A stretch of 64,000 nucleotides of DNA, taken from contig NZ_JBEJGX010000003.1 of assembly GCF_040253635.1 (NCBI RefSeq), positions 2,046,001-2,110,000 on the forward strand. The letters are read 5' to 3'. Shown here piece by piece: positions 16,749 through 24,403 of the stretch. The notes below the pieces were generated by a model. It saw only the letters and a program-made list of their open reading frames with translations, searched no databases and was not told where the DNA came from. The translations under genes and the position numbers were made by a program. How positions within the stretch are numbered: position 1 is the stretch's first letter; each line of letters opens with the position of its first letter. Origin of the DNA: Streptomyces sp. Edi2 (GTDB lineage: Bacteria > Actinomycetota > Actinomycetes > Streptomycetales > Streptomycetaceae).

Positions 16749-16898
16749 ATGCCGAAGTCCCAGAACCGTAAGTCGGGCAACAAGGACCGTGCCGCCGAGC
16801 GGCGCACCGACCAGCGGAAGCCGAAGTCGTCGGAGGAGTCCGCTTCCGAGCGGACCCAGGACCTGAAGCGTTCGCGGAATGGCCTGACTGGCGCGTGA
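16749..16898 (+). CDS. Small basic hydrophilic protein (49 aa)
   Basis: A short frame begins ATG 16749 with GGGAG about 6 nt upstream and ends TGA 16898. The product starts MPKSQNRKSGNKDRAAERR and is rich in Lys, Arg, Ser, Glu and Gln, with no hydrophobic segment, so it is probably disordered. The third codon positions are strongly G/C, as in real genes here. I recognise no domain; nucleic-acid or ribosome association is possible from composition only. It stands alone between the secreted nuclease and dapA. Confidence 0.65.
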   Translation: MPKSQNRKSGNKDRAAERRTDQRKPKSSEESASERTQDLKRSRNGLTGA

Positions 16899-17055
16899 TG
16901 GGCCTGTGATGCCCGAGCGGCCGTCGCACCGGAAGGCGCGGCGGCCGCTTCACGTTCCGGCCCTGGCGCCGGACGTAGCGCTGCTCAGCAAATCAGCCGG
17001 CACAACCAAGTGGACGTGACATATGAGGCGCCCCCAGACTCCTGGCATAGAGACC

Positions 17056-18015
17056 ATGACCACTCCCCTCACACCCCCGGCGGCCGCACCGCCGTTCGGC
17101 CGGGTCGCGACCGCCATGGTCACGCCGTTCACCGCCGACGGAGCGCTCGACACCGACGGCGCCCAGCGGCTCGCCACCCATCTCGTCGACGACGGCGGCT
17201 GCGACGCACTGGTAGTGAGCGGCACCACCGGGGAGTCCCCGACGACCTCGGACGCCGAGAAGGAGACCCTGCTGCGGGCCGTCGTCGAGGCCGTCGGCGA
17301 CCGGGCCCGGATCACCGCCGGGATCGGCACCAGCGATACCCGCCACTCCGTCACCCTGGCCCGCAGCGCCGAACGCGCGGGCGCCCACGGCCTGTTGGTG
17401 GTCACGCCCTACTACTCACGGCCCACCCAGGAGGCCGTCGCCCACCACCTGCGGACGGTCGCGGACGCCACCGGACTGCCGGTGATGCTCTACGACATCC
17501 CGGGGCGCACCGGCACCGCGCTGGCCACCGGAACGCTGCTGCGGCTGGCCGCCCATCCGCGGATCGCGGCGGTCAAGGACTGCGCCTACGACCCGCTGAA
17601 GTCGGCGAAGGTGCTGGCCGCGACGGGTCTGGCCTACTACGCGGGCTGCGACGAGCAGATCCTGCCGCTCCGTGCGCTCGGCGGCTCCGGCTGCATCAGC
17701 ACCGCAGGCAATGCCGCGCCGCGGGCGGTGCGTGCCGTGCTGGACGCCTTCGACGCCGGCGACACGGCCGGGGCGACCCGCCGTCAGCTCGCGCTGATCC
17801 CGCTCATCGAGGCGGTGACCGGCGGCGAGAACCCCGGCGCGGTCACCGTGAAGGCGCTGCTCAACCACCTCGGCCTGCCCGCGGGACCGGTCCGCGGCCC
17901 GCTGCTGGCGGCGGATGGCGAGCTCACCAGGCGGCTGGCGGACGCGCTGCAGACGACCCTGGACCGGACTGCGGACGGGGATACCGCTGCGGTGCCTGCG
18001 GCTGTCCCTGGCTAG
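17056..18015 (+). CDS. dapA: 4-hydroxy-tetrahydrodipicolinate synthase
   Basis: DapA condenses pyruvate with aspartate semialdehyde in lysine/diaminopimelate synthesis. The 319-residue TIM barrel has the pyruvate-binding GTTGE at 56-60, VVTPYYSRPTQ, Tyr146 and Arg151 in LYDIPGRTGTA and the Schiff-base Lys174 in AAVKDCAYDP. ATG 17056 (MTTPLTPP) is preferred; ATG 17023 is an in-frame alternative and neither has a strong ribosome site. dapD lies 1 kb away. The 3' end overlaps the convergent membrane-protein gene by 92 nt. Other DHDPS-family lyases are possible, but the catalytic set fits DapA. Confidence 0.9.
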   Translation: MTTPLTPPAAAPPFGRVATAMVTPFTADGALDTDGAQRLATHLVDDGGCDALVVSGTTGESPTTSDAEKETLLRAVVEAVGDRARITAGIGTSDTRHSVTLARSAERAGAHGLLVVTPYYSRPTQEAVAHHLRTVADATGLPVMLYDIPGRTGTALATGTLLRLAAHPRIAAVKDCAYDPLKSAKVLAATGLAYYAGCDEQILPLRALGGSGCISTAGNAAPRAVRAVLDAFDAGDTAGATRRQLALIPLIEAVTGGENPGAVTVKALLNHLGLPAGPVRGPLLAADGELTRRLADALQTTLDRTADGDTAAVPAAVPG

Positions 18016-18895
18016 CGGGGAAGGGCGGGGGCGCCGCCCCGAAGCCGCTCTGGGCGCCCGGCTGCGCATACGGCGCGCCCGGCTGTCCGTACCGCGCGCC
18101 GGCGGCCGGGTCGTGCCCCGCCGCGGCTTCGCCCCGGTCCGGCGCGGGCGGCTCCTCCTCGTCCGCCACCAGGTCCCGTACCAGCAGCGTCGCTCCGGCC
18201 ACCGCGCCCGGCATCAGCACCACCGCGACGAACGGGATCAGGAACAGCAGCACGACCGGGGTGCCGAAGCCGACCGCGAGCGCCTTACGGCCCCGCAGCA
18301 GCCGCAGCCGCTCCCGCACCGGAATGTCCCGGCGCTGCATGGCCACCGAGGTCAGCTCGACGGCGAGGAAGAAGCCGGAGACGCAGAAGCCGATGGCGGG
18401 GATCACGGTCTGCCCGAGGAAGGGCACGAACCCGAGGACGAACAGCAGGATCCCGAAACCGGCGGCCCGCAGCAGCACATGGACGCTGTCGCGCAGGGCG
18501 ATCCAGATCTCCTGCCACAGCGGGCGGTCCGGGGACGGCGGGCAGTACCCCTCGGACTCCTCGACCTTCTCCGACAGCGACTCGTAGAAGGGGTCGCCGA
18601 TCAGCAGGGTGACGGCGGTGAACGTCAGCACCGACAGCATCAGCCCGCCGGCGAACAGCAGCGCCACGAAGACTCCGCGCAGCAGCCCCTGCCAGGGCGA
18701 GCCCCAGCCGTCGGCGAACGGCGTCGCCCAGGCCGCGATATCGCCGGACCAGAGGGCGAGCACGGTGAGCACCGCGGCGTACAGCACCAGCGCGATCAGC
18801 GCCGGAATCAGCCCGAATCCCCACCACCGGCCGTGCTGGGCGACCCAGCGCTGCCCCTTACCCAGATACCGCATCCCCGCTGCAAGATCACGCAT
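17924..18895 (-). CDS. EI24/CysZ-like integral membrane protein
   Basis: A 323-residue membrane protein with about six hydrophobic segments between 25 and 240 (for example FGLIPALIALVLYAAVLTVL, GVFVALLFAGGLMLSVLTF, VLGFVPFLGQTVIPAIGFCVSG, GFGTPVVLLFLIPFVAVVLM). DPFYESLSEKVEE is typical of the EI24/CysZ family, whose Escherichia member is linked to sulfate uptake; the substrate here is unknown. The last 75 residues are a Pro/Gly/Ala/Gln tail. TAGGCT lies exactly 7 nt before ATG 18895 and no ribosome site is visible, so the mRNA may be leaderless. The 3' end is antisense to dapA for 92 nt. Confidence 0.85.
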   Translation of the reverse strand: MRDLAAGMRYLGKGQRWVAQHGRWWGFGLIPALIALVLYAAVLTVLALWSGDIAAWATPFADGWGSPWQGLLRGVFVALLFAGGLMLSVLTFTAVTLLIGDPFYESLSEKVEESEGYCPPSPDRPLWQEIWIALRDSVHVLLRAAGFGILLFVLGFVPFLGQTVIPAIGFCVSGFFLAVELTSVAMQRRDIPVRERLRLLRGRKALAVGFGTPVVLLFLIPFVAVVLMPGAVAGATLLVRDLVADEEEPPAPDRGEAAAGHDPAAGARYGQPGAPYAQPGAQSGFGAAPPPFPASQGQPQAPQRYPRPQSGPGSSAARPPAAW

Positions 18896-19012
18896 AGCGC
18901 AAAGCCTAGCGGCGTCCGTCCGGGGCGGGGACGGGGGCGGCACCCCGGGCGTGCGGAGACCGTGCGGGCTGCGCGGAGACCCTGCGGAGGCAGCGACGGA
19001 AGCGGCAACGGA

Positions 19013-19043
19013 AGCGGCCCGGCGGGTCTCCCGCCGGGCCGCT
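19013..19043 (-). terminator. Hairpin downstream of dapD
   Basis: A perfect 14-bp G+C-rich stem (AGCGGCCCGGCGGG at 19013-19026 with 19030-19043) and a 3-nt loop, 50 nt past the dapD stop. No T-run. Confidence 0.75.
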
Positions 19044-19092
19044 GACGCTGCCGTGCAGGGCCGGCTGCAGACCGGCCGCCCTGCCCCTGGCC

Positions 19093-20094
19093 TCAGTTGT
19101 GGCTGTGCAGCACCTCGTTGAGGCCGCCCCAGGTCGCCTTGTTCGGGCGGGCCTCGACGGTGCCGGTGGTGGAGTTGCGGCGGAAGAGGATGTTGTCCGC
19201 GCCGGAGAGCTCCAGGGCCTTGACGATCTGGCCGTCGGGCAGCGTGACGCGGGTACCGGCGGTCACGTACAGCCCGGCCTCGACGACACACTCGTCGCCG
19301 AGCGCGATGCCGATGCCCGACTCGGCGCCCAGCAGGCAGCGCTCGCCGATGGCGATGATCTGCTTGCCGCCGCCCGAGAGGGTGCCCATGGTGGAGGCGC
19401 CGCCGCCGATGTCGGAGCCGTCGCCGATGACTACGCCCGCGCTGATCCGGCCCTCGACCATGGAGGTGCCCAGCGTCCCGGCGTTGAAGTTGACGAAGCC
19501 CTCGTGCATGACGGTGGTGCCGGCCGCGAGGTGTGCCCCCAGGCGCACCCGGTCGGCGTCCGCGATCCGCACCCCGGTGGGCGCGACGTAGTCGGTCATC
19601 CGGGGGAACTTGTCGATGCTGGTGACCATCAGGTGCAGCCCCTCGGCGCGGGCGTTCAGCCGCACCGTCTCCAGCCGGTCGACGGCCACCGGGCCCAGCG
19701 AGGTCCAGGCGGCGTTGGACAGCAGCCCGAAGAGGCCTTCCAGGTTCTGCCCGTGCGGCTTGACCAGCCGGTGGCTGAGCAGGTGGAGGCGCAGGTAGGC
19801 GTCGTGCGCGTCCAGCGGCTTGTCGTCGAGGGAGGAGATGACCGTACGGACGGCGACGACCTCTACCTCACGGACCGGGTCGGGGCCGATCGCCTTGAGC
19901 ACGGCGGCGCCCAGCAGTTCGGTGGCGCGCTCGTCGTCAAGGCGCTCGGTGCCGGCCGGGCCGGGCGCACCGACCAGCTCGGGCGCCGGGAACCAGGTGT
20001 CGAGAACGGTGCCGTCGGAGGTGACGGTGGCGAGCCCGGCGGCGACGGCGCCGGTCGTACGGGAAGAAGCAGCGGAAACAGCAGCATCGGTCAT
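19093..20094 (-). CDS. dapD: 2,3,4,5-tetrahydropyridine-2,6-dicarboxylate N-succinyltransferase
   Basis: DapD succinylates tetrahydrodipicolinate using succinyl-CoA in the succinylase branch of diaminopimelate/lysine synthesis. The 333-residue protein has the actinobacterial N-terminal domain (about 1-150) and a left-handed beta-helix of hexapeptide repeats from about 160 ([83 protein letters not shown]). The C-terminal [15 protein letters not shown] is typical. With dapA nearby this forms a lysine-pathway pair. The ATG start gives the usual family length. Confidence 0.95.
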   Translation of the reverse strand: MTDAAVSAASSRTTGAVAAGLATVTSDGTVLDTWFPAPELVGAPGPAGTERLDDERATELLGAAVLKAIGPDPVREVEVVAVRTVISSLDDKPLDAHDAYLRLHLLSHRLVKPHGQNLEGLFGLLSNAAWTSLGPVAVDRLETVRLNARAEGLHLMVTSIDKFPRMTDYVAPTGVRIADADRVRLGAHLAAGTTVMHEGFVNFNAGTLGTSMVEGRISAGVVIGDGSDIGGGASTMGTLSGGGKQIIAIGERCLLGAESGIGIALGDECVVEAGLYVTAGTRVTLPDGQIVKALELSGADNILFRRNSTTGTVEARPNKATWGGLNEVLHSHN

Positions 20095-20204
20095 GCTCGA
20101 AACCTAACCGGAGGGCGCCCGCCGAGGCGAACCGGTCTCAGCGGCCGGCCGGGCCGTGGGGCTCCTTCGCCGGCCCGCCGGGGCCGCACGACGGCCGGTC
20201 CAGC

Positions 20205-20744
20205 TCAGCCCAGCACCCCGGCCAGCCCGGCCCGGACCGCCTCGGGGTCGAAGGGCTGCCCGGTCAGCAGATGCTGCAACACCAGCCCGTCGGTCAGGGC
20301 CACCACCGTCCGCGCCGTGCGCAGATCGCCGATCCGCTGTCCGAGCAGCCGCACCATCTCGTCCAGGCACTCGGCGGCGATCGGCCGCACCGCCTCGTGC
20401 CGCAGCGCCGCCAGATACAGCTCGTACTCCAGCTCCATCCGCCTGCGGTCACCGGTCAGCGTGTCCTCGACCAGCCTCGCGACCTCCTCCGCGAGCGGCG
20501 CCGCCTGGTCGATGCCGTCGACCCAGCGCGCGAAGTCCGCCAGGCACATCACGTTGGACTGCCGCAGCGCGGCGACCAGCAGCTCGTCCAGGGTCGCGAA
20601 GTGGTAGGTGGTCGAGCCGAGCGGCACATCCGCCGCGGCGGCCACGGCGCGGTGGCTGAGCCCGGCGATCCCGCGCTCGCCGACCACGGCGATCGCCGCA
20701 TCGATGATCCGCTGCCGCCGGTCCGGATCGTAGCGCCGGGCCAT
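20205..20744 (-). CDS. TetR-family regulator coupled to SMR pump
   Basis: A 179-residue repressor. The N-terminal helix-turn-helix is RRQRIIDAAIAVVGERGIAGLSHRAVAAAADVPLGSTTYHF (about 9-50), followed by an all-helical ligand domain. The ATG overlaps the stop codon of the upstream efflux gene by one base (TGATG), implying translational coupling. It probably represses its own operon at the two palindromes upstream of the pump gene and is released by a toxic cation or drug; ligand unknown. Confidence 0.92.
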   Translation of the reverse strand: MARRYDPDRRQRIIDAAIAVVGERGIAGLSHRAVAAAADVPLGSTTYHFATLDELLVAALRQSNVMCLADFARWVDGIDQAAPLAEEVARLVEDTLTGDRRRMELEYELYLAALRHEAVRPIAAECLDEMVRLLGQRIGDLRTARTVVALTDGLVLQHLLTGQPFDPEAVRAGLAGVLG

Positions 20745-21064
20745 CAGTGCGCCCCGTCCAGATTCAGCACCACGACCCCCGCGATGACCAGCAGTACGCC
20801 GAGGATCTTCAGCGCATTGGTGCTCTCCCCCAGGAAGACCATCCCGATCGCGGCGATCAGCGCCGTTCCGACACCGGCCCAGATGGCGTACGCGGTGCCG
20901 ACGCTCATCGATTTGAGCGTCTGGGCGAGCAGCGCAAAGGCGAGCAGATAGCCCAGCGCGGTGGCCAGCGAAGGCCACAGCTTGCTGAAGCCGTTGCTGT
21001 ACTTCATCGCGGTGGTCGCAAGCACCTCGGAGAGGATCGCGCCGGCGAGCGTCAGATAGACCAT
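20744..21064 (-). CDS. SMR-family (EmrE/QacC-like) multidrug efflux protein
   Basis: A 106-residue protein with four membrane helices. Glu13 in AGAILSEVLATTAMK corresponds to the essential helix-1 carboxylate (E14 of EmrE). WPSLATALGYLLAFALLAQTL, MSVGTAYAIWAGVGTALIA and ALKILGVLLVIAGVVVLNL complete the fold. It works as a dimer, exchanging cationic drugs for protons. It is the first gene of a two-gene operon with the TetR gene. No clear ribosome site precedes the ATG; the nearer palindromic operator abuts the start codon. Confidence 0.93.
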   Translation of the reverse strand: MVYLTLAGAILSEVLATTAMKYSNGFSKLWPSLATALGYLLAFALLAQTLKSMSVGTAYAIWAGVGTALIAAIGMVFLGESTNALKILGVLLVIAGVVVLNLDGAH

Positions 21065-21101
21065 GCGTACGAGCGTACACAGCGTTGCGTACGGGCGTAC
21101 A
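21064..21101 (-). promoter_or_regulatory. Tandem palindromic TetR operators
   Basis: GTACG-AG-CGTAC and GTACG-GG-CGTAC, within near-identical 16-nt blocks TGCGTACGNGCGTACA at 21064-21079 and 21086-21101, are 22 bp apart (two helical turns). The first touches the start codon of the pump gene, so binding would cover the transcription start. Confidence 0.75.
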
Positions 21102-21146
21102 TATGCGTGCGCAGTCGAGTCCAGCCCGTCCCGACCACCCCGCAAC

Positions 21147-21199
21147 GCGATATGGCCGTGCCCGCCAGTGGTCACCACTGGCGGGCACGGCCATATCGC
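21147..21199 (-). terminator. 26-bp perfect hairpin ending the suf operon
   Basis: A perfect inverted repeat of 26-nt arms (21147-21172 and 21174-21199) around one central base, starting 14 nt after the stop of the last suf gene. It has no T-run. Position and strength fit an operon terminator that also shields the SMR operon. Confidence 0.85.
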
Positions 21200-21212
21200 T
21201 CGGGAGATCTCG

Positions 21213-21551
21213 TCAGACGTTGAAGCCCAGCGCGCGCAGCTGCTCGCGGCCGTCGTCGGTGATCTTGTCCGGGCCCCACGGGGGCATCCAGACCCAGTTG
21301 ATCTTCAGTTCGTTGACGATGCCGTCCGTGGCGGACTTCGCCTGGTCCTCGATGACGTCGGTCAGCGGGCAGGCCGCGGAGGTCAGCGTCATGTCGATGG
21401 TGGCGATATTGGCGTCGTCGACGTGGATGCCGTAGATCAGCCCCAGGTTGACGACATCGATGCCCAGCTCGGGGTCCACGACGTCGTACAGCGCCTCGCG
21501 GACCTCTTCCTCAGAGGCCGGCTTGGTGGTGGTGGTCGGGGTGTCGGTCAT
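21213..21551 (-). CDS. sufT: Metal-sulfur cluster assembly factor (DUF59/MIP18, SufT-like)
   Basis: A 112-residue MIP18/DUF59 protein. ALYDVVDPELGIDVVNLGLIYGI near the N terminus, the conserved Cys in TLTSAACPLTDVIEDQA and the C-terminal INWVWMPPWGPDKITDDGREQLRALGF are the family hallmarks. Such proteins help mature or deliver Fe-S clusters. The ATG overlaps the sufU stop by four bases (ATGA), so it is translationally coupled as the last gene of the operon. Confidence 0.9.
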   Translation of the reverse strand: MTDTPTTTTKPASEEEVREALYDVVDPELGIDVVNLGLIYGIHVDDANIATIDMTLTSAACPLTDVIEDQAKSATDGIVNELKINWVWMPPWGPDKITDDGREQLRALGFNV

Positions 21552-22006
21552 GCGGTCTTCGCCTCCTCGGAGAGGGCCTTGGCCGTGGCGTCCTTCCAGG
21601 CCATCCAGCTGAGCAGCGCGCACTTCACACGCGCCGGGTACTTGGAGACACCGGCGAACGCCACCGCGTCCTCCAGGATCTCCTCCATGGCGTCATCCGG
21701 CTCGACCTGCCCCTTGGACTGCATCAGCTCCAGGAACGTCTCCTGGATCTTCTGCGCCTCGTCGAGCTCCTTGCCGACCAGGAGGTCGTTGAGCACCGAC
21801 GCGCTGGCCTGGCTGATGGAGCAGCCCTGGCCCTCGTAGGACACATCCTCAATCGTCGAGCCGTCGAGCCGCACGCGCAGCGTGATCTCGTCACCGCACG
21901 TGGGGTTGACGTGGTGCACCTCGGCGTCGCCGTCCCGAAGACCGCGCCCGTGCGGGTGCTTGTAGTGGTCCAGGATGACGTCCTGGTACATGGAATCCAG
22001 CTTCAC
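21548..22006 (-). CDS. sufU: SUF-system Fe-S assembly/sulfur acceptor protein SufU
   Basis: A 152-residue NifU/IscU-like protein. Cys37 and Asp39 in NPTCGDE, Cys62 in GQGCSIS and Cys129 in ARVKCALLSW form the zinc/sulfur-transfer site; in Gram-positive bacteria SufU accepts persulfide sulfur from SufS rather than acting as a classic scaffold. The segment between the second and third Cys carries the insertion typical of SufU. Start GTG 22006 (MKLDSMYQ); ATG 21991 is an alternative. It follows sufS after 54 nt. Confidence 0.95.
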   Translation of the reverse strand: MKLDSMYQDVILDHYKHPHGRGLRDGDAEVHHVNPTCGDEITLRVRLDGSTIEDVSYEGQGCSISQASASVLNDLLVGKELDEAQKIQETFLELMQSKGQVEPDDAMEEILEDAVAFAGVSKYPARVKCALLSWMAWKDATAKALSEEAKTA

Positions 22007-22060
22007 GGCTCAGTCAGTCCTCGTCCTCATCCGCTGTGCTTGTTAACCGGCTGGGTCTTC

Positions 22061-23317
22061 TTAACCGAAGAAGTTGCGGACGTGCTCCAGGCCCTCGACC
22101 AAGGCGTCGACCTCGGCGGGCGTGGAGTACAGATAGAACGACGCTCGCGTGGTCGCAGGAATTCCGAAGCGCAGGCAGACCGGCCGTGCGCAGTGGTGAC
22201 CCACGCGGACCGCGATGCCCTGCTCGTCCAGCACCTGGCCGACATCGTGCGGATGGATGTCGCCGAGCGTGAAGGAGAGCGTCGCCCCGCGGTCCTCGGC
22301 CGTGCTCGGGCCGATGATGCGCAGGTCGGGGACCTCCAGCAGCCGCTTGACGGCGTACTCGGTGATCGCGTGCTCATGCGCGGCGATCTGGTCCATGCCG
22401 ATCGAGGCGAGGTAGTCCACGGCCGCGCCGAGGCCGACGGCCTGGGCGATCGGGGGCGTACCGGCCTCGAACTTGTGCGGCGCGGGCGCATACGTCGAGG
22501 AGTGCATCGAGACGGTCTCGATCATCTCGCCGCCGCCGAGGAACGGCGGAAGGTCCTCCAGCAGCTCCTGGCGGCCCCACAGCACACCGATGCCGGTCGG
22601 ACCGCACATCTTGTGGCCGGTGAAGGCCACGAAGTCGGCCTGCAGCGCCTGCACGTCCAGCACCATGTGCGGGGCGGCCTGCGAGGCGTCGATGCAGACC
22701 AGCGCGCCGACCTCCTGGGCGCGGCGGATGATCGTCTCGACCGGGTTGATGGTGCCCATGATGTTGGAGACCAGCGTGAAGGAGACGATCTTCGTCTGCT
22801 CCGTGATGACCTCGTCGATGTTGGACAGGTCGAGACGTCCGTCGTCGGTGATGCCGAACCACTTCAGCTTCGCGCCGGTGCGCTGCGAGAGCAGCTGCCA
22901 CGGGACGATGTTGGAGTGGTGCTCCATCTCCGTGATGACGATCTCGGTCTCGCGGTCCACGCGGTAGGGCTCATCGGCCCAGCCGAGCATGTTGGCCACG
23001 AGGTTGAGCGACTCCGAGGCGTTCTTGGTGAAGATCACCTCGTCGCGGCTCGGGGCGTTGATGAAGGCGGCCACCTTGTCACGGGCACCTTCATACAGCG
23101 CCGTGGCCTCCTCGGCGAGCACATGCACGCCGCGGTGGACGTTGGCGTTGTGGCGTTCGTAGTAGGCGTTCAGGGCGTCGAGGACCTGACGCGGCTTCTG
23201 GGAGGTCGCCGCGTTGTCCAGGTATACGACCTTCTTCCCGTCATGGATCTGACGATCCAGGATGGGGAAGTCCTTACGGATCGCCTCGGTGTCGAGGAGG
23301 CCCGGCAGCTGTGTCAC
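22061..23317 (-). CDS. sufS: Cysteine desulfurase SufS
   Basis: A 418-residue group-II class-V aminotransferase. LDNAATSQKP at about 33-42, PLP-binding Lys236 in FTGHKMCGPTGIGVLWG and the catalytic Cys376 in VGHHCARPVCLRFG are present. It takes sulfur from cysteine and passes it to SufU. GTG 23317 overlaps the sufC stop by four bases (GTGA). Confidence 0.96.
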   Translation of the reverse strand: MTQLPGLLDTEAIRKDFPILDRQIHDGKKVVYLDNAATSQKPRQVLDALNAYYERHNANVHRGVHVLAEEATALYEGARDKVAAFINAPSRDEVIFTKNASESLNLVANMLGWADEPYRVDRETEIVITEMEHHSNIVPWQLLSQRTGAKLKWFGITDDGRLDLSNIDEVITEQTKIVSFTLVSNIMGTINPVETIIRRAQEVGALVCIDASQAAPHMVLDVQALQADFVAFTGHKMCGPTGIGVLWGRQELLEDLPPFLGGGEMIETVSMHSSTYAPAPHKFEAGTPPIAQAVGLGAAVDYLASIGMDQIAAHEHAITEYAVKRLLEVPDLRIIGPSTAEDRGATLSFTLGDIHPHDVGQVLDEQGIAVRVGHHCARPVCLRFGIPATTRASFYLYSTPAEVDALVEGLEHVRNFFG

Positions 23318-24078
23318 GCGGTTGCGCCACCCTTCGTGTACTCCTCGTAGCCCTCGGCCTCCAGCTTGTCGGCGAGCTCGGCGCCGCCGGACTCGGCGAT
23401 CCGGCCGTTGGCGAAGACGTGGACCTGGTCGGGCTTGATGTAGCGCAGGATGCGCGTGTAGTGGGTGATCAGCAGGGTGCCGACCTCGCCGGTCTCGCGG
23501 ACGCGGTTGACGCCCTCGGAGACGGTGCGCAGCGCGTCGACGTCCAGACCGGAGTCGGTCTCGTCGAGGATCGCGATGGCGGGCTTCAGCAGCTCCAGCT
23601 GCAGGATCTCGTGGCGCTTCTTCTCACCGCCGGAGAAGCCCTCGTTGACGTTGCGCTCGGCGAAGGAGGGGTCCATCTGCAGGCGCTCCATGGCCTCCTT
23701 GACCTCCTTGACCCACAGCCGCAGCTTGGGGGCCTCGCCGCGGATCGCGGTCGCGGAGGTGCGCAGGAAGTTGGAGACCGAGACGCCGGGCACCTCGACC
23801 GGGTACTGCATGGCGAGGAAGACGCCGGCGCGGGCGCGCTCGTCGACGGACATCTCCAGGACGTTCTCGCCGTCGAGGGTGACGGTGCCGCCGGTGATCG
23901 TGTACTTGGGGTGACCCGCGAGGGAGTAGGCGAGGGTCGACTTGCCGGAGCCGTTGGGGCCCATGATGGCGTGCGTCTCGCCCTGCTTCACGGTCAGGTC
24001 GACGCCCTTCAGGATCTCGCGCGGGCCGTTCTCGGCCTCGACGGAGACGTGCAGGTCGTGGATCTCAAGCGTTGCCAT
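23314..24078 (-). CDS. sufC: Fe-S assembly ATPase SufC
   Basis: A 254-residue ABC-type ATPase that works with SufB and SufD in cluster assembly. Walker A is GPNGSGKST, the signature is FSGGEKKRHEILQ and Walker B is PAIAILDETDSGLDVDAL; the H-loop is in LITHYTRIL. ATG 24078 (MATLEIHDLHV) gives the standard length; AGGAG lies rather far upstream. The gene is 7 nt after the ferredoxin gene and overlaps sufS by four bases. Confidence 0.96.
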   Translation of the reverse strand: MATLEIHDLHVSVEAENGPREILKGVDLTVKQGETHAIMGPNGSGKSTLAYSLAGHPKYTITGGTVTLDGENVLEMSVDERARAGVFLAMQYPVEVPGVSVSNFLRTSATAIRGEAPKLRLWVKEVKEAMERLQMDPSFAERNVNEGFSGGEKKRHEILQLELLKPAIAILDETDSGLDVDALRTVSEGVNRVRETGEVGTLLITHYTRILRYIKPDQVHVFANGRIAESGGAELADKLEAEGYEEYTKGGATA

Positions 24079-24085
24079 GGGGAAC

Positions 24086-24403
24086 TCAGGACTCCTGGGT
24101 GACGGAGACGAGCACGTCGTCCCCTTCGATCTTGACGGGGTAAACGGGGACGGGGCGCGTGGCGGGAAGGCCGTTCGGCTTGCCGGTGCGCAGGTCGAAG
24201 CTCGAACCGTGCAGCCAGCACTCGATCGAGCAGTCCTCGACCTCCCCCTCCGAGAGGGAGACGTTCGCATGCGAGCAGATGTCGTTGATCGCGAACACCT
24301 CGCCCTCGGTGCGGACCAGGGAAATGGGCGTGCCGTCGAGCTCCACCCGCTTGGGGGTGTTCTCCTCCAGCTCGCTCAGCGCCGCCGCGCGTACGTAGGT
24401 CAT
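24086..24403 (-). CDS. Rieske-type [2Fe-2S] ferredoxin in the suf operon
   Basis: A 105-residue BphF-like Rieske ferredoxin. The cluster ligands are in CSHANVSL (Cys, His) and CWLHGSSFDLRTG (Cys, His). It resembles the ferredoxin component of non-haem dioxygenases, but no oxygenase is nearby; its fixed place between sufD and sufC points to an electron-transfer or cluster role in the Suf machinery, which is inferred. The ATG overlaps the sufD stop (ATGA). Confidence 0.93.
   Translation of the reverse strand: MTYVRAAALSELEENTPKRVELDGTPISLVRTEGEVFAINDICSHANVSLSEGEVEDCSIECWLHGSSFDLRTGKPNGLPATRPVPVYPVKIEGDDVLVSVTQES

Noticed and set aside
17056..18015. dapA-family gene as a uronate-pathway dehydratase
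   Set aside because: The active-site pattern (GTTGE, YDIPGRTG, Schiff-base Lys) and dapD nearby fit lysine synthesis better than 5-keto-4-deoxyglucarate dehydratase.
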